From Parapristionchus giblindavisi (Eukaryota > Nematoda > Chromadorea > Rhabditida > Diplogasteridae), in assembly GCA_943737045.1 (NCBI GenBank), contig CALSFV010000498.1, positions 20,224 to 84,223 on the forward strand: 64,000 bases of DNA. Direction: 5' to 3'. Positions 46,664 to 57,904 of this stretch are shown piece after piece. The number at the start of each line of letters is the position of its first letter. The stretch's first letter is position 1. Made by a program: the position numbers and the translations under genes. Below the pieces are notes generated by a model that saw nothing but the letters and a program-made list of their open reading frames with translations, ran no database searches and was not told the origin of the DNA.

Positions 46664-46800
46664 CTTATCTTATCTTATCTTATTCTTTATTCCATCGTAG
46701 TATATGCGACATTAAAAACGAATAGCAGAGGGGTTGATGGATGTCCGTCGCTTCGGTAGCGATATCGGTTTAGGGTGGGGGTACAGTGGCAGTTTGGGAG

Positions 46801-48379
46801 CTACAGGCGAATCTTAGAAGAGGGTATAATTATATCTGGTGAGATCTTAACTAGCCCTGCACGGAATGAGGGTGGTGGGGATGTAACTAATTCGATGGGC
46901 AATGAGTTCCAAATATCTATTGCTCTTGATGCACAGGTAGATAACGTTGAATTAATACGATAAAGGAGAGATATACGGTAAGGATGGGAAAATCTGTAGT
47001 TGTGGTTAAGAGGAGATACAACAAAATGGTTTGAATAGTCGTACTCATAATGGCCATGAATGGTACTATGGATAAATTGCAAATCTCTAATACATCGTCG
47101 ATATTCAAGGGTAGGCAGACTCAGGTAAGAATTTCTATCTAAATGATCGGACATGGGTAATTTGCAACGGAAAAACAGCCTACGAGAAAAATTTCTCTGA
47201 ACATCTTCAAGAGTGTCAACAATTTGGTCGTTGGATTGAAAATGATAGGCGATGACTCAAGGAGGGGACGAATGTAGACACAATAAGCTTTGACGAACAA
47301 ATAAGGTGAGTTGGAATAAATTGATTTGAACATCATATTAATCATTGTACGGGCTTTCTTAGAGATAACAGAAATGTGATGGTTAAAGGTAAGATGAAAA
47401 CACCTAAGTCCTTAATAATTGAACTGGTAGATAAGGGATGACCGTTAAGGATATAAGTAGTTCTATTCTTAAGTGGGCCAAAATGCATAACAGAGCATTT
47501 TGAAGGTGATAAGGTCATATTCCATAGGCTGCTCCATTCAGAAATACAATCAATTGCCATCTGAATATCTACAGTACATTTAGGGATAGGGCCATAAATT
47601 TTGACATCATCAGCATAAATACCGTACTTAATAGATGGAGGAATGATAGAAGATATGTCATTAATATAAAGAATAAATAGGAGTGGGCCAATACTGGAAC
47701 CTTGAGGGACACCAGAAATAACAGCAGAGGGGGGAGAATAAACATTATCAATAACAATCGATTGAGTGCGACCATATAAATATGAACGAAACCAAGAAAC
47801 AATATGGTCAGAGAAGCCTAAGTTGGAGAGCTTATACACCAATAAACGATGAAGGCCTTTTGATAGTCAAAAAATACAGAGTCTATTGAGAGTTTACATG
47901 AGCGATATTTGACATAATTAGAATATGTCTCACAAAGTTGAGTGGAAGTGGACCTATGGTTTCTAAAGCCAGCTTGATAGCCATTAAAAAGATGGCTTAG
48001 CGAGATATTCTACAATACTATCAATTAATATTTTCTCAAAGATTTTCGATGACGTGGCAGTCAAAGAAATAGGGCGAAAATTTGAAATGGAATTATTATT
48101 GCCTTTCTTAGGGATCGGCTTTACAAGGGCTATTTTCCACAGATCAGGGACAGTTGAAGTTATTAATGACTGATTAAAAATAATAGTGAGGGGAACAACA
48201 ATAGCATGTTTACATTTACAGTATACAATATTTGGTAGACGATCAGGGGACGTATTAACCTTACTATCAAAACTAGATATTGCTACGAGAATTTGTGCAG
48301 GAGTAATATGAGATAAATCGAAAACGTTTGAGGAAGGAGTAGGCTTAGGAAGAGGGGAGGACTGGGGAGTAGTTTGCAC
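46801..48379 (-). pseudogene. LINE reverse transcriptase region (broken)
   Basis: Pieces in order: SNFRPISL (about 48,065), QAGFRNHRST (about 47,950) and DYQKAF, then GVPQGSSIGPLLF and the catalytic YADD (47,600-47,720). A CR1-type C-terminal stretch (RAIDIWNSLP) follows near 46,880. Reading frames change near 47,980, 47,850, 47,395 and 47,150, so at least four indels or stops separate the pieces. These motifs define non-LTR reverse transcriptase; the clade call is tentative. Confidence 0.85.
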
Positions 48380-48447
48380 GGAGGCAAAATAATCAGAAAA
48401 AGCAACAACCTTATCGTGACTATTTAAAATTAAATTATGATTAAGGT

Positions 48448-49471
48448 CTACAATACCAGAAATGACTGGGGCGGGGACTTTAATCGAGACTTACAAAGTG
48501 AATAAAAGGACTTGAAATTATTTGATTGAATGATCCTACTTTCTAAATCACATTCGAACGAAAATAATGCACGATCAAAACGATTTCTAAGATTAATCGT
48601 ATGGAGTGAATTAGGGGCAATGGAATGATAACCGCGCAATTTGCCATAAAGAATACGTAAGGAACGAGGATACTTTGAAGAAGGGGATACAACTTTTGTA
48701 GGGACAAAAGAATCTAAGATACTATTGATAAAATTCACGAAATAAATATATGAATCATTAACATTAAGACCAGATAGGGCAAATGTCCAATCATGAAGGA
48801 GGATAGCTTGACTTATACCTTCCCAATTAGCTAGATGGTATTGTCTAGAAGGAAGGGATTGAGAAGGCTTAGGAGAGGGAGAAGCAATATTGAAAATGAT
48901 ACTACAATGATCACTTAATGGTAATTCTGACTTTACATTACTAATTATAGGATAATTACATAAAATGAGATCAAGGATATGGTCGCCTCTGGTTGAAAAG
49001 GACACAAATTGGTCAAAATGATAATCGACCACAAAATCAAGAAATGGAATTGGGGAAGGAGAAGATAAGGAATTCCAATTAATGGATGGATTATTTAAAT
49101 CGCCTAATAAAATAGTAGGAGAAGGACAACTAATCAAATCTTTCAGACAATCAATAAACGGATCAATAGAAACTTTAGGCAAATTGGGTGCTCTATAGAC
49201 AATCAATAATCTAAGTGTACGATAGTGATGGCTAGATGGAGGGGGGTGTATATCAACAGCTAATATTTCATAACCAGGAAAAGCTTGGGCTTTCACTAAA
49301 ACAGGATAACAAGGAGTGGATGAATAGGCAAACGCCTCCACCTCTACCATTATTACTACGGGGTCTGTCACAACGAAATAAATTAAATGATGGTGATCTA
49401 CCAATAAATAGTGAATCAGGGTCATAACTGTCGAGCCATGTTTCAGAAAACGCAAGAATACTGTATAACAA
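48448..49471 (-). pseudogene. LINE AP-endonuclease domain (broken)
   Basis: Contains SETWLDS and GRGGGV in one frame, then after a frameshift near 49,330 the frame with LLGDLNNPSINW, a DHILDLILCN stretch and LSDHCSI. These correspond to the ETW, GDFN and SDH motifs of the endonuclease/exonuclease/phosphatase fold that nicks the target in LINE retrotransposition. Ends just upstream of the reverse transcriptase pieces. Confidence 0.8.
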
Positions 49472-49664
49472 GGAATCGAGAAGGAAACTTATGAAACTGA
49501 TCTTTGATCTAATGCTACGGGCATTCGAATAAAAACAAGATATGGTATTGTTTGTATGAATGGGCGGAATCGGTAATGAGACTATTGAGGGGGGCCGTGC
49601 AGGGGATAAACATACATTACTGCCACTGTCTTATGCTACGGGGTCAGACGAGGATGAGGGCTTC

Positions 49665-49712
49665 TCATCGTCGCACACACATATTCGTTCGATATGTGTG
49701 TGCGACGATGGG
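49665..49712. repeat. Target-derived hairpin at the LINE 5' junction
   Basis: A hairpin of CATCGTCGCACACACATAT and its complement, copied from the host sequence that follows the target duplication (49,730-49,765). See the finding on the LINE 5' junction. Confidence 0.8.
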
Positions 49713-50130
49713 TAATTTTCCTGCTTATTATTACCCATCGTCGCACACACATATCGAACGAATCCGTAAACTTTGAAATTTTGATGTCATTATGTCGAAC
49801 TTACGTTATTTAGCGAAGGAGAGTATGTGACGAACCCTAACTCCGTCTGTGATCTCATGCCACCCCATACTACACCTATGCACAATTTGGGCCCGATCGG
49901 TTCCTATCACTTTTTGGCCAAGTGCCAAGAGAATGTCACTTGAGCCAGATAGTCTCTCGTAAAACATAACACATTTTCCTGTGTTCAAAAGAGCACTTTA
50001 AAAGGTGTAAATTGAAACACCCCACCGTCTTCACAAGAACACTCCGAGGTGTTTTACAAAAGTACACCGGTCTATTTTTAAAACTTTTTTCTGAGTGCTT
50101 GGGCTTGGGCCTACGAACCATTCCCTAGTT
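49713..50130 (+). repeat. Third copy of the outer-arm end, second part
   Basis: Direct relative of 625-1,000, diverging after a degenerate version of the ACACC hairpin (about 49,972-50,010). Confidence 0.88.
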
Positions 50131-50209
50131 AGGTCAGAAAGAAATAATGAGTCTGAACAAAAAATGGAGACTTTCAAATAAGCTTACTCCCCCATTCCTC
50201 ATTGACAAA

Positions 50210-50450
50210 TCGAAATACAGTAGCACTCAAAAAGATTTCACGTTAGTATTTTTTCGCGATTTCTTTTGCTGCACTGATGGAATAATGATACTCATTTGGA
50301 TTTTCAAGAATTTTGCAGCTGTTTAGAAAAATCACCAAAATCAACAATTCACAGTTGCAAAAATTCAACAGCAATAATTTTTTTTCGTTAAGTACACAAT
50401 TGAGCTCTCCACCAGCTCTCCAAGTAAATCAGCATTTCCGTAACTTTTTT
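50210..50450 (+). repeat. Dispersed repeat related to 41,660-42,045
   Basis: Shares CACTCAAAAAGATTT, TATTTTTTCGCGAT and TTCACAGTTGCAA in the same order, with deletions. Confidence 0.7.
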
Positions 50451-50502
50451 TTCCGATCGTTAAGATTTCACGCGAGGACCGCGGTTCAATGACAGTAATT
50501 AA

Positions 50503-50674
50503 AGAAGGGGACCCACGAGTTTTTTCGTGACTAAACTGGCCGGGCAGAACTATAGATCACATCTCTCTGAATACAAAAACAATTTTTCAATTCTAATAGA
50601 GGACATAAGGTCACTTCCTATCTCCCATGTTCACCATGTCAATAGCGCACCCCAAATCTCCTGGTTCCCCTTCT
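50503..50674 (-). mobile_element. AGAAGGGGACCC-family TTAA element
   Basis: 172 bp, flanked by TTAA (50,499-50,502 and 50,675-50,678), ends AGAAGGGGACCCACGAG and AGAAGGGGAACCAGGAG. The left flank CGAGGACCGCGGTTCAATG is also found next to the related element at 6,187-6,560, so the two derive from one larger copied segment. Confidence 0.8.
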
Positions 50675-50837
50675 TTAAGAGCGAGCTTGGATTTTTTTAA
50701 ACCTATTGCAAATTTGGTCATAAAAGTCTTACCACGAAAGTTTAAATGAGAAATACGATATGATTGGGCGCGTTGCGGTGACGCGCTGCGGCTGCTCTCC
50801 CTACAAAAGCTTCTCACTAGAGTTGTTATGCGGTGTT

Positions 50838-51110
50838 ACAATTTCAAAACGGGCGCACGCCGTCATTTGAAATAGTGTTACATTCGGAAACGTGTCCGTC
50901 AACTTTGATTTTGAAGTCTTTTGAGTCGAAAGTGGACAACCCTTACTGTCAATTGGGTTACGGTAAGAAGTTACCGTAACCTTTTACAGTAATTTCATGA
51001 TCCATCAGCGTTTTCCAGTCGAGATAGAAAACACTTCATATTTCACACTGACGGAGACGTTTCCCGAAACGTATATACGACGAGCGCCCGTTTTGAAAAT
51101 GTAACAACAT
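50838..51110. mobile_element. Small fold-back element
   Basis: Inverted TGTTACAnTTTCAAAACGGGC ends (about 50,832-50,855 and 51,085-51,108), and an inner TTACGGTAAGAAGTTACCGTAA hairpin at about 50,959-50,980. No coding region. Confidence 0.75.
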
Positions 51111-51139
51111 ATTACCGAGTTTTAAGAGCTGGGGAATAT

Positions 51140-51220
51140 TCCGAGATGGCTTAGTGGTTAGAACTTTTGTGTATCGATCCGAACATCGTAGGTTCGAATC
51201 CCGTCCGGTGAAAATCAACT
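51140..51220 (+). repeat. tRNA-like module
   Basis: Perfect A box TGGCTTAGTGG (51,147-51,157) and perfect B box GGTTCGAATCC (51,191-51,201). Same subfamily as the module at 29,840-29,920. Stems are too mismatched for a functional tRNA. Confidence 0.7.
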
Positions 51221-51738
51221 TGGCCATTTTTTTGCCTAAATTACCCCGGGCCAAAAAAAATAGGAAAGTTCCAAATGTCCTTTGGACCACCGAGAGTAAA
51301 TTTCTATCGTTCAAAAGCGATAGGATATCGTATTTGGGGAGACCTTAAGGTACTCGGTAGGGATGGGAAACATTATTGGACAAAAAAATTAGAAAAATCC
51401 AAAAAAACGAAAAAATCAAATTTCCATTTTAAGGTGATTTATAATGTGAAATCGTTGATCTCGAATGTCATTCTTTATTGGCTGCTTCTAGAAATCTTAT
51501 TAGGAAAAATATTGAAGCGGGAGAAACAATAAGAAACATAAATTCTCGACACAACTTGAACTCAAACGAAACCCATGAGAGGGATATTGACATTGAGAAA
51601 AATCAAAGATTCGAAAGTGCACTTCCATGGAATGAGAGAGGCGACTACGATTGTACTTGCTGATGTATTCAAAGATAAACACAAAGGAAAAAAATGTATT
51701 TTTTTCTTTATTCTTTGAATGGAATTTTCATTGTTTAG
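51221..51738. other. Region upstream of the C6-like exon 2
   Basis: Holds a 61-codon frame (51,478-51,663) without recognised similarity. No first exon with a signal peptide was found here. Confidence 0.45.
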
Positions 51739-54700
51739 AAGAATGCTCTTCCGTAAGTGCAGATCGTTCGGATTGCGTTAACTACGTCGAGATGTACAGT
51801 CCCAACCTCGACCCCGATGATGCTTGCGGCACTCCATTTGTGACCAAAACTTCGATCACATGTCCCACTCCTCCATTCACTGTTCTCCTCGCCGTTGATG
51901 ATGTGAGTTTTCCATTTCTTTGTCTGTTTATCTATGATGCATATTGTCCTAACTAAAACATTCCCATGTGTGTATCAGAGTGGTGCGGAAAATGTTGCGG
52001 TTTTTTTCCGAAAAAAAAATCGGATAACCCGAAAAATGGTAATGCTGTACAAAATTTAAAAAAATGCATATCAAAAAACAACATTTGAAGATTTTTTAGC
52101 CATATTTATCTGACCCGACTTACTTGTTAGTTCTGACTAGGGTTAACGAAACGAAAACGGAATTCGAAAGTTTCGTTTGGAAGGGAAGATTTGCATTTCT
52201 TCCGGAACGAGCGAGAGAGAAATGAGATTCTTCCGGAACGAGAGTGATTTCATAGCGTTCCGTATCCCTTCCGTATCAATTTCATTGTTCGATCACGGAC
52301 AAAACTGATCGGTGTATTGTCAAAGTTCTCTCTCCAATTCTGATATTTCAAATATGTTTCACACTCATCCCCTTCTTTTCTCCCCTTTCTCTCCCCTCTT
52401 CGGAACAAAGGAGCCAATTTGCATCTCTTCCGGAACGAGAGGCAAATAATTATTCTTCCGAATTGATTCCGTATCAAAAGTCTCGTCGTTCCGGAACGAG
52501 AGTGAAAATACGTGACTTTCGAATGGCGTTTCGTCTTCCGAACGGAAAACCCTAGTTCTGACCCATTATTAAATATATATCAAAAATATATCAATAATAT
52601 GCCTATATTGTAGAACGAAAAAATCCATAGTTACTTTGTTGTTTCTCGAAGAAAAAAAATCCATAGTTACTTTGTTGTTTCTCGAAGAAAAAAAATTGTA
52701 GACCCCTATGCTCAAAAATATGTCCTCGAAAGTGGTCTTTAAAAAAATTCTCTTAAAACACGGGTTTTTCATAAAATCTTTTTTTCGATTTTTTTATTAT
52801 TTTACCTCAGTCTAAGCGGAATTTTTCGCTCTATGAGATAAGATAAATATTGGACCGCCGTTTTTTTATAAAAAAAATAATAATTTTTTTGAGAAGGTAA
52901 AAAATCAGTTTGAACCATCCTACAGTGAGTTTTGCTTCATAGGCTTTTCATTTCATTTCATTTAAACCTCATTTATCAAGAGTTCATTAGGTCGAAGGCT
53001 CTGTTGTGCATAGTAGAGATCATAGGCAATAGATGTAATTATTCGACACATAGGTCGCTCCACATTTTTTGGTAAAAATCGATTTTTTTAAATTTCGAGA
53101 ACCCGCCACATCTGTGTTTCAAGGACTTAGACGAAATAAATACCCATTTCTGATAGGGTGCCCTAGGGATATCCACAAAAGTTTTGAGCAAAATCGATGA
53201 AATCGATGTCCTCCGTCAGTGCTCAAACCTCGAATCTTACTGACAATGAGCCCGTGTCTTAAAGAAGGGGACCCACGAGATGTGGAGTGCACTATTGACA
53301 AGAAGAACGTGGGACATAGGAGTGGCATTATGTTCTCTTTTGCAATTTTCTTTATATCTATCCATCAAATTCAAAAACTCGCGCCTTTCCCTGGGGGATC
53401 AATGAACTTTATGCTCGGATTACGGCATTCCTGCGCACCTAAAATTTTAGAGAAATTGTTTTTGTATACAGGGAGATGTGATCTATAGTTTTGCCTGGCC
53501 AGTTTATTCACGAAAAAACTCGTGGGTCCCCTTCTTTAAGACAACGGCTCAGTGAGATTCCAAGTAGTGCCGGACATCGACCTCATCGATTTGGCTCAAA
53601 ATTTTTTCGTGGATACCCCCATGAGCCCCCATCACGAAATGGGTATTCGTTAGGGCTGGATCCTTGAAACACAGAAGTGGCGGGTTCTCGAAATTTGAAA
53701 ACTCGATTTTCACCAAAACAAAATGGAGCGACCTATGACCAATGTTAGTGTCGATTTATTATAAGTATAAATATGCAACAAAAACTAGATATATGATGGT
53801 CCTGAGATCCGATCGCAAACTGATTTTTTACCTTCAAAAACAATCAAAATTAATTAAAATTTTAAAACAAAAAAAACGGCAGCCCAATTTTTGCCTCATT
53901 TTATAGAGCAAAAGATTCCGCGTCGAATGAGGTAAAAAAATCAAAAATCGAACGACCCGTGTTTTGAGATAAATGAACCTGAAGACGACCCGAAAATATT
54001 TTTGTTTTCAAACCCCTTCATGTTTGTATTCATATTGAAGAACACGTCGAGTAGAACAACTTTCATGTTGAACGTTTTGTCTGAAACTCATGCACAAGAG
54101 AAATTGAATTCGAAGACTGAATAAAAGCAATAAACTTTTTATGCCGTTAGCATTTGTGCCATGATACATATCGAACCAGAAGCTGAAACTCCTTAAAAGC
54201 AGACACAAAAGCGCGCGAGCAAGAGATCAGAGGTTAAGCAGACGATCGATAATGATCTACAAAGGATAACAATGAAACAATAGATCTGAACTTTTGAACT
54301 TGAAAAAATCAGCAAAAAAAGTATCGCATACCAGGCATCGAACCATGTACTTACAAAATGAAATGCGAGCGCCTTATCCACTACACCACAAGGGTCGGTG
54401 AGATAGGAGTACAAAGCCGAGTTGATCTTAATTGGCTCGTATTTGTGCGATTTTCATTATCGATTTTCTCGAAGCTCTTAAACTTTTGACATTGCTTATT
54501 AACGGTGTCTCATCAGAATCGGATACTGATTCGAATGGTATATGTCATTAGTCATATCGCCACGGGAATGCATTATGGTTCCCTTGTCAGCCAGGTCGAC
54601 CAACTTCATGCCCATGGTCTAGCAATGGCTTGTCGATCCGATCGACTGAGTTTCTTAGAGTCCTTTTTTCGACCCATCTCCTGAAAACATAAAACAACTT

Positions 54701-55258
54701 TTCAGCGTTAAGCAAACAAGTAAAAAAAATAAACAAAAATAATAGTTCAAAATGTGAAAATCGCCGAAATTAGATAATTCATTTTTTTCTTCTGATTTTT
54801 GAGAAACGTCGCTATTTTTCTAACACAATACGATGAAAAGACCTGTGCGCACAACATATCAAAAAATTAGGCTGATTGGTTGAGTATAAGCAAAGTTACA
54901 TTGAAAAATGTACTTTTTGGTATACTTTTGCACGGTACTGTATGTGTGTTCAGAAATAATGCTACATTAGGTGCCTTTCCACTTTTCGCACGCTTATTCG
55001 CTTGTTCGTTTCTTTACTTGTCGCCGTAGAATGTTGCAAAACTTCGCATAATTCAAAATTGTGCGAATTAAATATCAAAAACAATAATCTTCATCATTAT
55101 TTTTATCTTTGCATTATTTTTAGGACAATTCTCTTGAAGCAAGCGACTTCCGCTGCAATACTGACAGCTTAGAATGGGAGTACACCTCGATTAACGACGG
55201 AAAAGTTATCAAACAAAGTGAATGGGCGGCTAACTTCAAAGCAATCTGCACAAACTAA
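51739..55258 (+). CDS. C6-like (DUF281-like) small secreted protein, least damaged copy; first exon uncertain
   Basis: Exon 51,739-51,902 (after GTTTAG, ending GATGAT then GTGAGT) encodes EECSSVSADRSDCVNYV, ..DDACGTPFVTKTSITCP and ends VLLAVDD in phase 0. Exon 55,124-55,258 (after TTTTTAG) encodes DNSLEASDFRCNTDSLEWEY and later SEWAANFKAICTN then stop. All splice phases agree and no stops intervene, unlike the three related copies. Cys spacing and the RCN..LEWEYTS motif fit nematode C6/DUF281-type extracellular proteins, whose function is unknown. The intron is 3,221 bp instead of 330 bp because of nested insertions. The signal-peptide exon is missing nearby; the only candidate is 42,751-42,829. 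Confidence 0.6.
52138..52554. mobile_element. 417-bp hAT-like MITE with 8-bp target duplication
   Basis: Termini TAGGGTT and AACCCTA; GTTCTGAC is duplicated on both sides (52,130-52,137 and 52,555-52,562). The 8-bp duplication and TAGGG terminus fit hAT. The interior holds four TTCCGGAACGAG motifs, two near each end, and no transposase. Confidence 0.85.
52755..53966. mobile_element. Fold-back element interrupted at its exact centre
   Basis: Arms about 52,755-53,258 and 53,540-53,966, with AAACACGGGT at the outer ends. A second TTAA element (53,263-53,535) occupies the centre. The right arm recurs at 63,138-63,785. Confidence 0.85.
53263..53535 (+). mobile_element. AGAAGGGGACCC-family TTAA element
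   Basis: 273 bp, TTAA at 53,259-53,262 and 53,536-53,539; both ends read AGAAGGGGACCCACGAG inward. The related site at 63,134-63,137 has a single TTAA and no insertion. Confidence 0.87.
54000..54586 (-). mobile_element. Half-copy of the CAAGGG-ended element, with tRNA-like module
   Basis: Ends CAAGGGAACC read inward at 54,586, followed inward by sequence related to 3,250-3,450 (ATATACCATTCGAATC, TCGAGAAAATCGAT). The module at 54,310-54,400 is at the same relative place. The other half is absent. Confidence 0.75.
54310..54400 (-). repeat. tRNA-like module with TTTTTTTGCTGATTTTTT tail
   Basis: On the minus strand, perfect A box TGGTGTAGTGG (54,378-54,388) and perfect B box GGTTCGATGCC (54,334-54,344), then a T run that could also stop pol III, then GCTGATTTT. 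Confidence 0.78.
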
Positions 55259-55880
55259 TGGATGTATTTATTGTTAAACTTATCCATGAAAATCATCTAT
55301 GTAATTGTAGTTATCATTTTTCGGTTTAAATTATTTATTCCTTTTCAAAAATAGAAGCATCAAACTGTAATAATATACAAGACGTACTTATGAACATTGT
55401 CCCGTTTCTTGTTCCGAATTTCCGTTCACTACTGATTCTTTCTCAATTTTTCTAGCTCCAATTAATCAATAATTATTGCTGAATAATAAATTATTATTAC
55501 CGTATTCGAGCATCAATTACGCATTTCAACATACCTACATATACGCGGTGTCCTTCGAAGGGAAAGAACAACTTTGATTGGCTACATTATCCATATTTGT
55601 ACATTATTTGTTGACTATAAATCATTGGTCTTTTCCTAATGGGCGAAGCGCATTGAATTATGCATGCATGTGATGTACTGGATGTATTCTATTGAAGGAA
55701 TAAATATTATTATTATTATCATTATTATTAGTATTGAGTGATTTGAATATGACAGAGAAGTAGATCTGCTCCCTTGATTGAAAACATGAATCATTCACAA
55801 TAACAGTGCGCATTATAGCCATCGAATTTGGAAACGAGAGAAACCAGGACCAATCACTAAACCTGAAAACATCTGGAAAT
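55259..55880. other. Downstream of the C6-like gene, no recognised gene
   Basis: AT-rich, with an (ATT)n run near 55,707-55,735. No element ends identified. Confidence 0.5.
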
Positions 55881-55899
55881 TTAGATACCCGGTTCCTTT

Positions 55900-56420
55900 A
55901 GGACAACGTAGTCTACACGGCTCAGTAGGTCGTTCAAGATGAGCAGCCCAATACCATCGCCCAACCCGAACTTTACAAGAAGAAGATCATACTGTCTGTT
56001 TGGTGGGGCAGAGGCGGTGTGGTGCGCTGGGATCTGCTCCCGTAGGGGTAGATTATTGCGGCTACGGTATACTCTCGCCAACTATGGACCCTGATGTCCA
56101 ATGTAAGATTCGTTCCCTGGCAACGCGACCGGATTCACTTCCATCACGTCAACGCCCGGCCCCGTTTGGGCGGGACGACCGAAAGGACCTACTGAACTTT
56201 GGCTGGCACGTCGTCTCTCACCCGCCCTACTCGCCCGACTTGGCACCTAGCGATTACTGATTGTTTTCGGATATGATAGTTTTCGGATACACTTCAACAA
56301 TCAGTGGAGGTCGAAATCGGGCTAACTTCATTGCCTCCAAGCAGCTGTCCTTCTGTCCTTTCCATGGGAGCACTGCATCCACAAGGAGAGAACATCCAAC
56401 TCAAACATCACATCCTTACA
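55900..56420 (+). pseudogene. Mariner transposase fossil
   Basis: The frame with EQPNTIAQPELYKKKIILSV and the following WW..GGVV.WDLLP (about 55,940-56,045) matches the mariner catalytic core around the KK.M.S.WWD segment; here the D after WW is Gly. In another frame GWHVVSHPPYSPDLAPSDY (56,203-56,257) is the signature HPPYSPDLAPSDY block containing the third catalytic Asp, followed by an in-frame TGA and then LFSDM. Frameshift, stop and missing N-terminus make it dead. Confidence 0.85.
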
Positions 56421-56838
56421 TAGTTTCTATGTCGAAGCTATTGAAATATAAGTGGAATATTGGACATTCTCACCATACAAGGGACTCGTACTATTTATTA
56501 AGTGAACGAATAATAATAAATGAAAACAAACGATAGACTAAATATGAGTAAATTATAGCGATAGAAATGTGTGAATAAATGGTAAGAATGCAAGTGCTTT
56601 AAATAAAAGTACATGAGAGAAACGGTGAAATAACGGTAAAATATTCGACGAAATGAATAAATATTATCAAATGCTACAACCTAATACAAACTATTATAAT
56701 ATTATGTTGTCTCATAAGTCCCTGATTTTTTGTCACATTTTTCGACTTCTTTGTTCTTGGAAAAAATGTAGATAGCGATCTATAATATCTTCCTTGCGCA
56801 TCGTTGGTATCTTGCTAACCTGTTAAAATGGAGTGCCT
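56421..56838. other. Unassigned region after the mariner fossil
   Basis: No gene or element end recognised; includes sequence resembling the 3' flank of the C6 units (TAAATTATAGCGATAGAAAT, about 56,551). Confidence 0.4.
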
Positions 56839-56839
56839 A

Positions 56840-57688
56840 CAGACATGGTCCATGGTTATCCCACGGCCAAAAAATGCGGGTGGGTAACGTAGATTTTCGG
56901 CAAAAAATGCGGGTGGGTACACAAAAAATGGGGGAAATTAAAACTTTTTTTTAAATCTCCGTAATTATTTCAGTTGACAGTTAGACTATTTATCGTACAG
57001 TAAGAACAAGAACTGATTTTAATAATAAGCGATTTCGTTCAATACTGCACTATATTACATGCATAGCATCTCAATCTGATCGGGTACCGACAGAGAAAAA
57101 CATGAAACTCAAGAAATGCAGTGTTCATTGCGTTTAAGAGGATTTCCAGAGCGTTATCCCATGGTACCTACGGTGGGATAACGCTCTGGCAAATGAGTTT
57201 GACGCGTTCGTTTTACATTTTCATGTGGGAAATTGGAATCTCTGTCGGTACGCGACGAGAAATGACGCAAAAATAATTTTTATATGCTAAGACCAAGGAA
57301 ATAGAAAAAATAAATTCAGTACGCGATAATCATTCTTGAAAATGCACCCCTCCAAACAACACTTTCCCACTATAATTTTCTTATTTCTTATTGTCCGCTG
57401 TGTTCTCTGTGGGTACGCGACTCACTAAACGAAAAATTAAATTTTTTTTGAATCCATTCATATTTCAGTTCTTGTTAACGTTAAATTCCGACACAGCGTA
57501 CTACTATCACTACACTGAACTTAAAGATCGTACTCTTCTCACATTCGTACTCATTTATTAATTTGCTACCATACTTTTTTCTTAAAATTTTTTCGACATG
57601 ATTGATTAATTAATAATTTTTCCAAGTCAACATTTTTCGAAATTTTGCGGGTGGGTCTATCCCATGGGATAACCATGGGCCATGTCTG
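56840..57688. mobile_element. Fold-back TIR element, CAGACATGG ends
   Basis: Ends CAGACATGGTCCATGGTTATCC and the complement of a near copy at 57,664-57,688; GCGGGTGGGT follows inside both ends. A hairpin GAGCGTTATCCCATGGTACC... sits at the centre (about 57,139-57,180). No target duplication evident, no coding region. Confidence 0.78.
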
Positions 57689-57785
57689 ATCGCGGATTCG
57701 AAATCTATTGCCGAACTTTCCTATTTCCAAAATTTCGCCATGATTCATTCATGATTTAACGATCAATAAGTTAAATTAGCATTAA

Positions 57786-57900
57786 AGGGGGGGGGGGGGG
57801 GCTCTCTCAATGACCTCTTCTTTGCGCACTATTTCTCTGTTCTATGACAACGAGTCATCGTAGACAGTTGAAGAGGACATTGAGAGAGGTGTCAGCCCCT
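57786..57900. mobile_element. 115-bp fold-back MITE at TTAA
   Basis: TTAA on both sides (57,782-57,785 and 57,901-57,904); ends AGGGG..CTCTCTCAATG and AGGGGCTGACACCTCTCTCAATG read inward. The left end has a 17-G run. Same design as 5,128-5,239. Confidence 0.82.
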
Positions 57901-57904
57901 TTAA

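Larger units (their letters stand above)
46664..49664 (-). mobile_element. CR1/Jockey-like LINE, 5'-truncated and frameshifted
   Basis: About 3.0 kb in minus orientation, ending 3' in a (GATAA)n tail at 46,664-46,685. It encodes an AP-endonuclease domain followed by reverse transcriptase but no recognisable first ORF. It interrupts a copy of the outer-arm end; TAATTTT appears on both sides (46,657-46,663 and 49,713-49,719) and is the likely target duplication. Several frame breaks make it non-functional. Confidence 0.88.
51979..54942. mobile_element. Nested insertion block in the C6-like gene intron
   Basis: By alignment with the intron at 17,595-17,924 everything between about 51,979 and 54,942 is inserted. 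The ends resemble each other (TCAGAGTGGTGCGGAAAATG and CAGTACCGTGCAAAAGTATA inward) next to TA, so the shell may be a Tc/mariner-like element. It contains the elements at 52,138, 52,755-53,966 and 54,000-54,586. Confidence 0.6.

Noticed and set aside
46664..49664. Intact autonomous LINE
   Set aside because: Frame breaks in both the endonuclease and the reverse transcriptase regions and no first ORF.
51478..51663. First exon of the C6-like gene
   Set aside because: The 61-codon frame has no signal peptide and no donor compatible in phase with the exon at 51,739.
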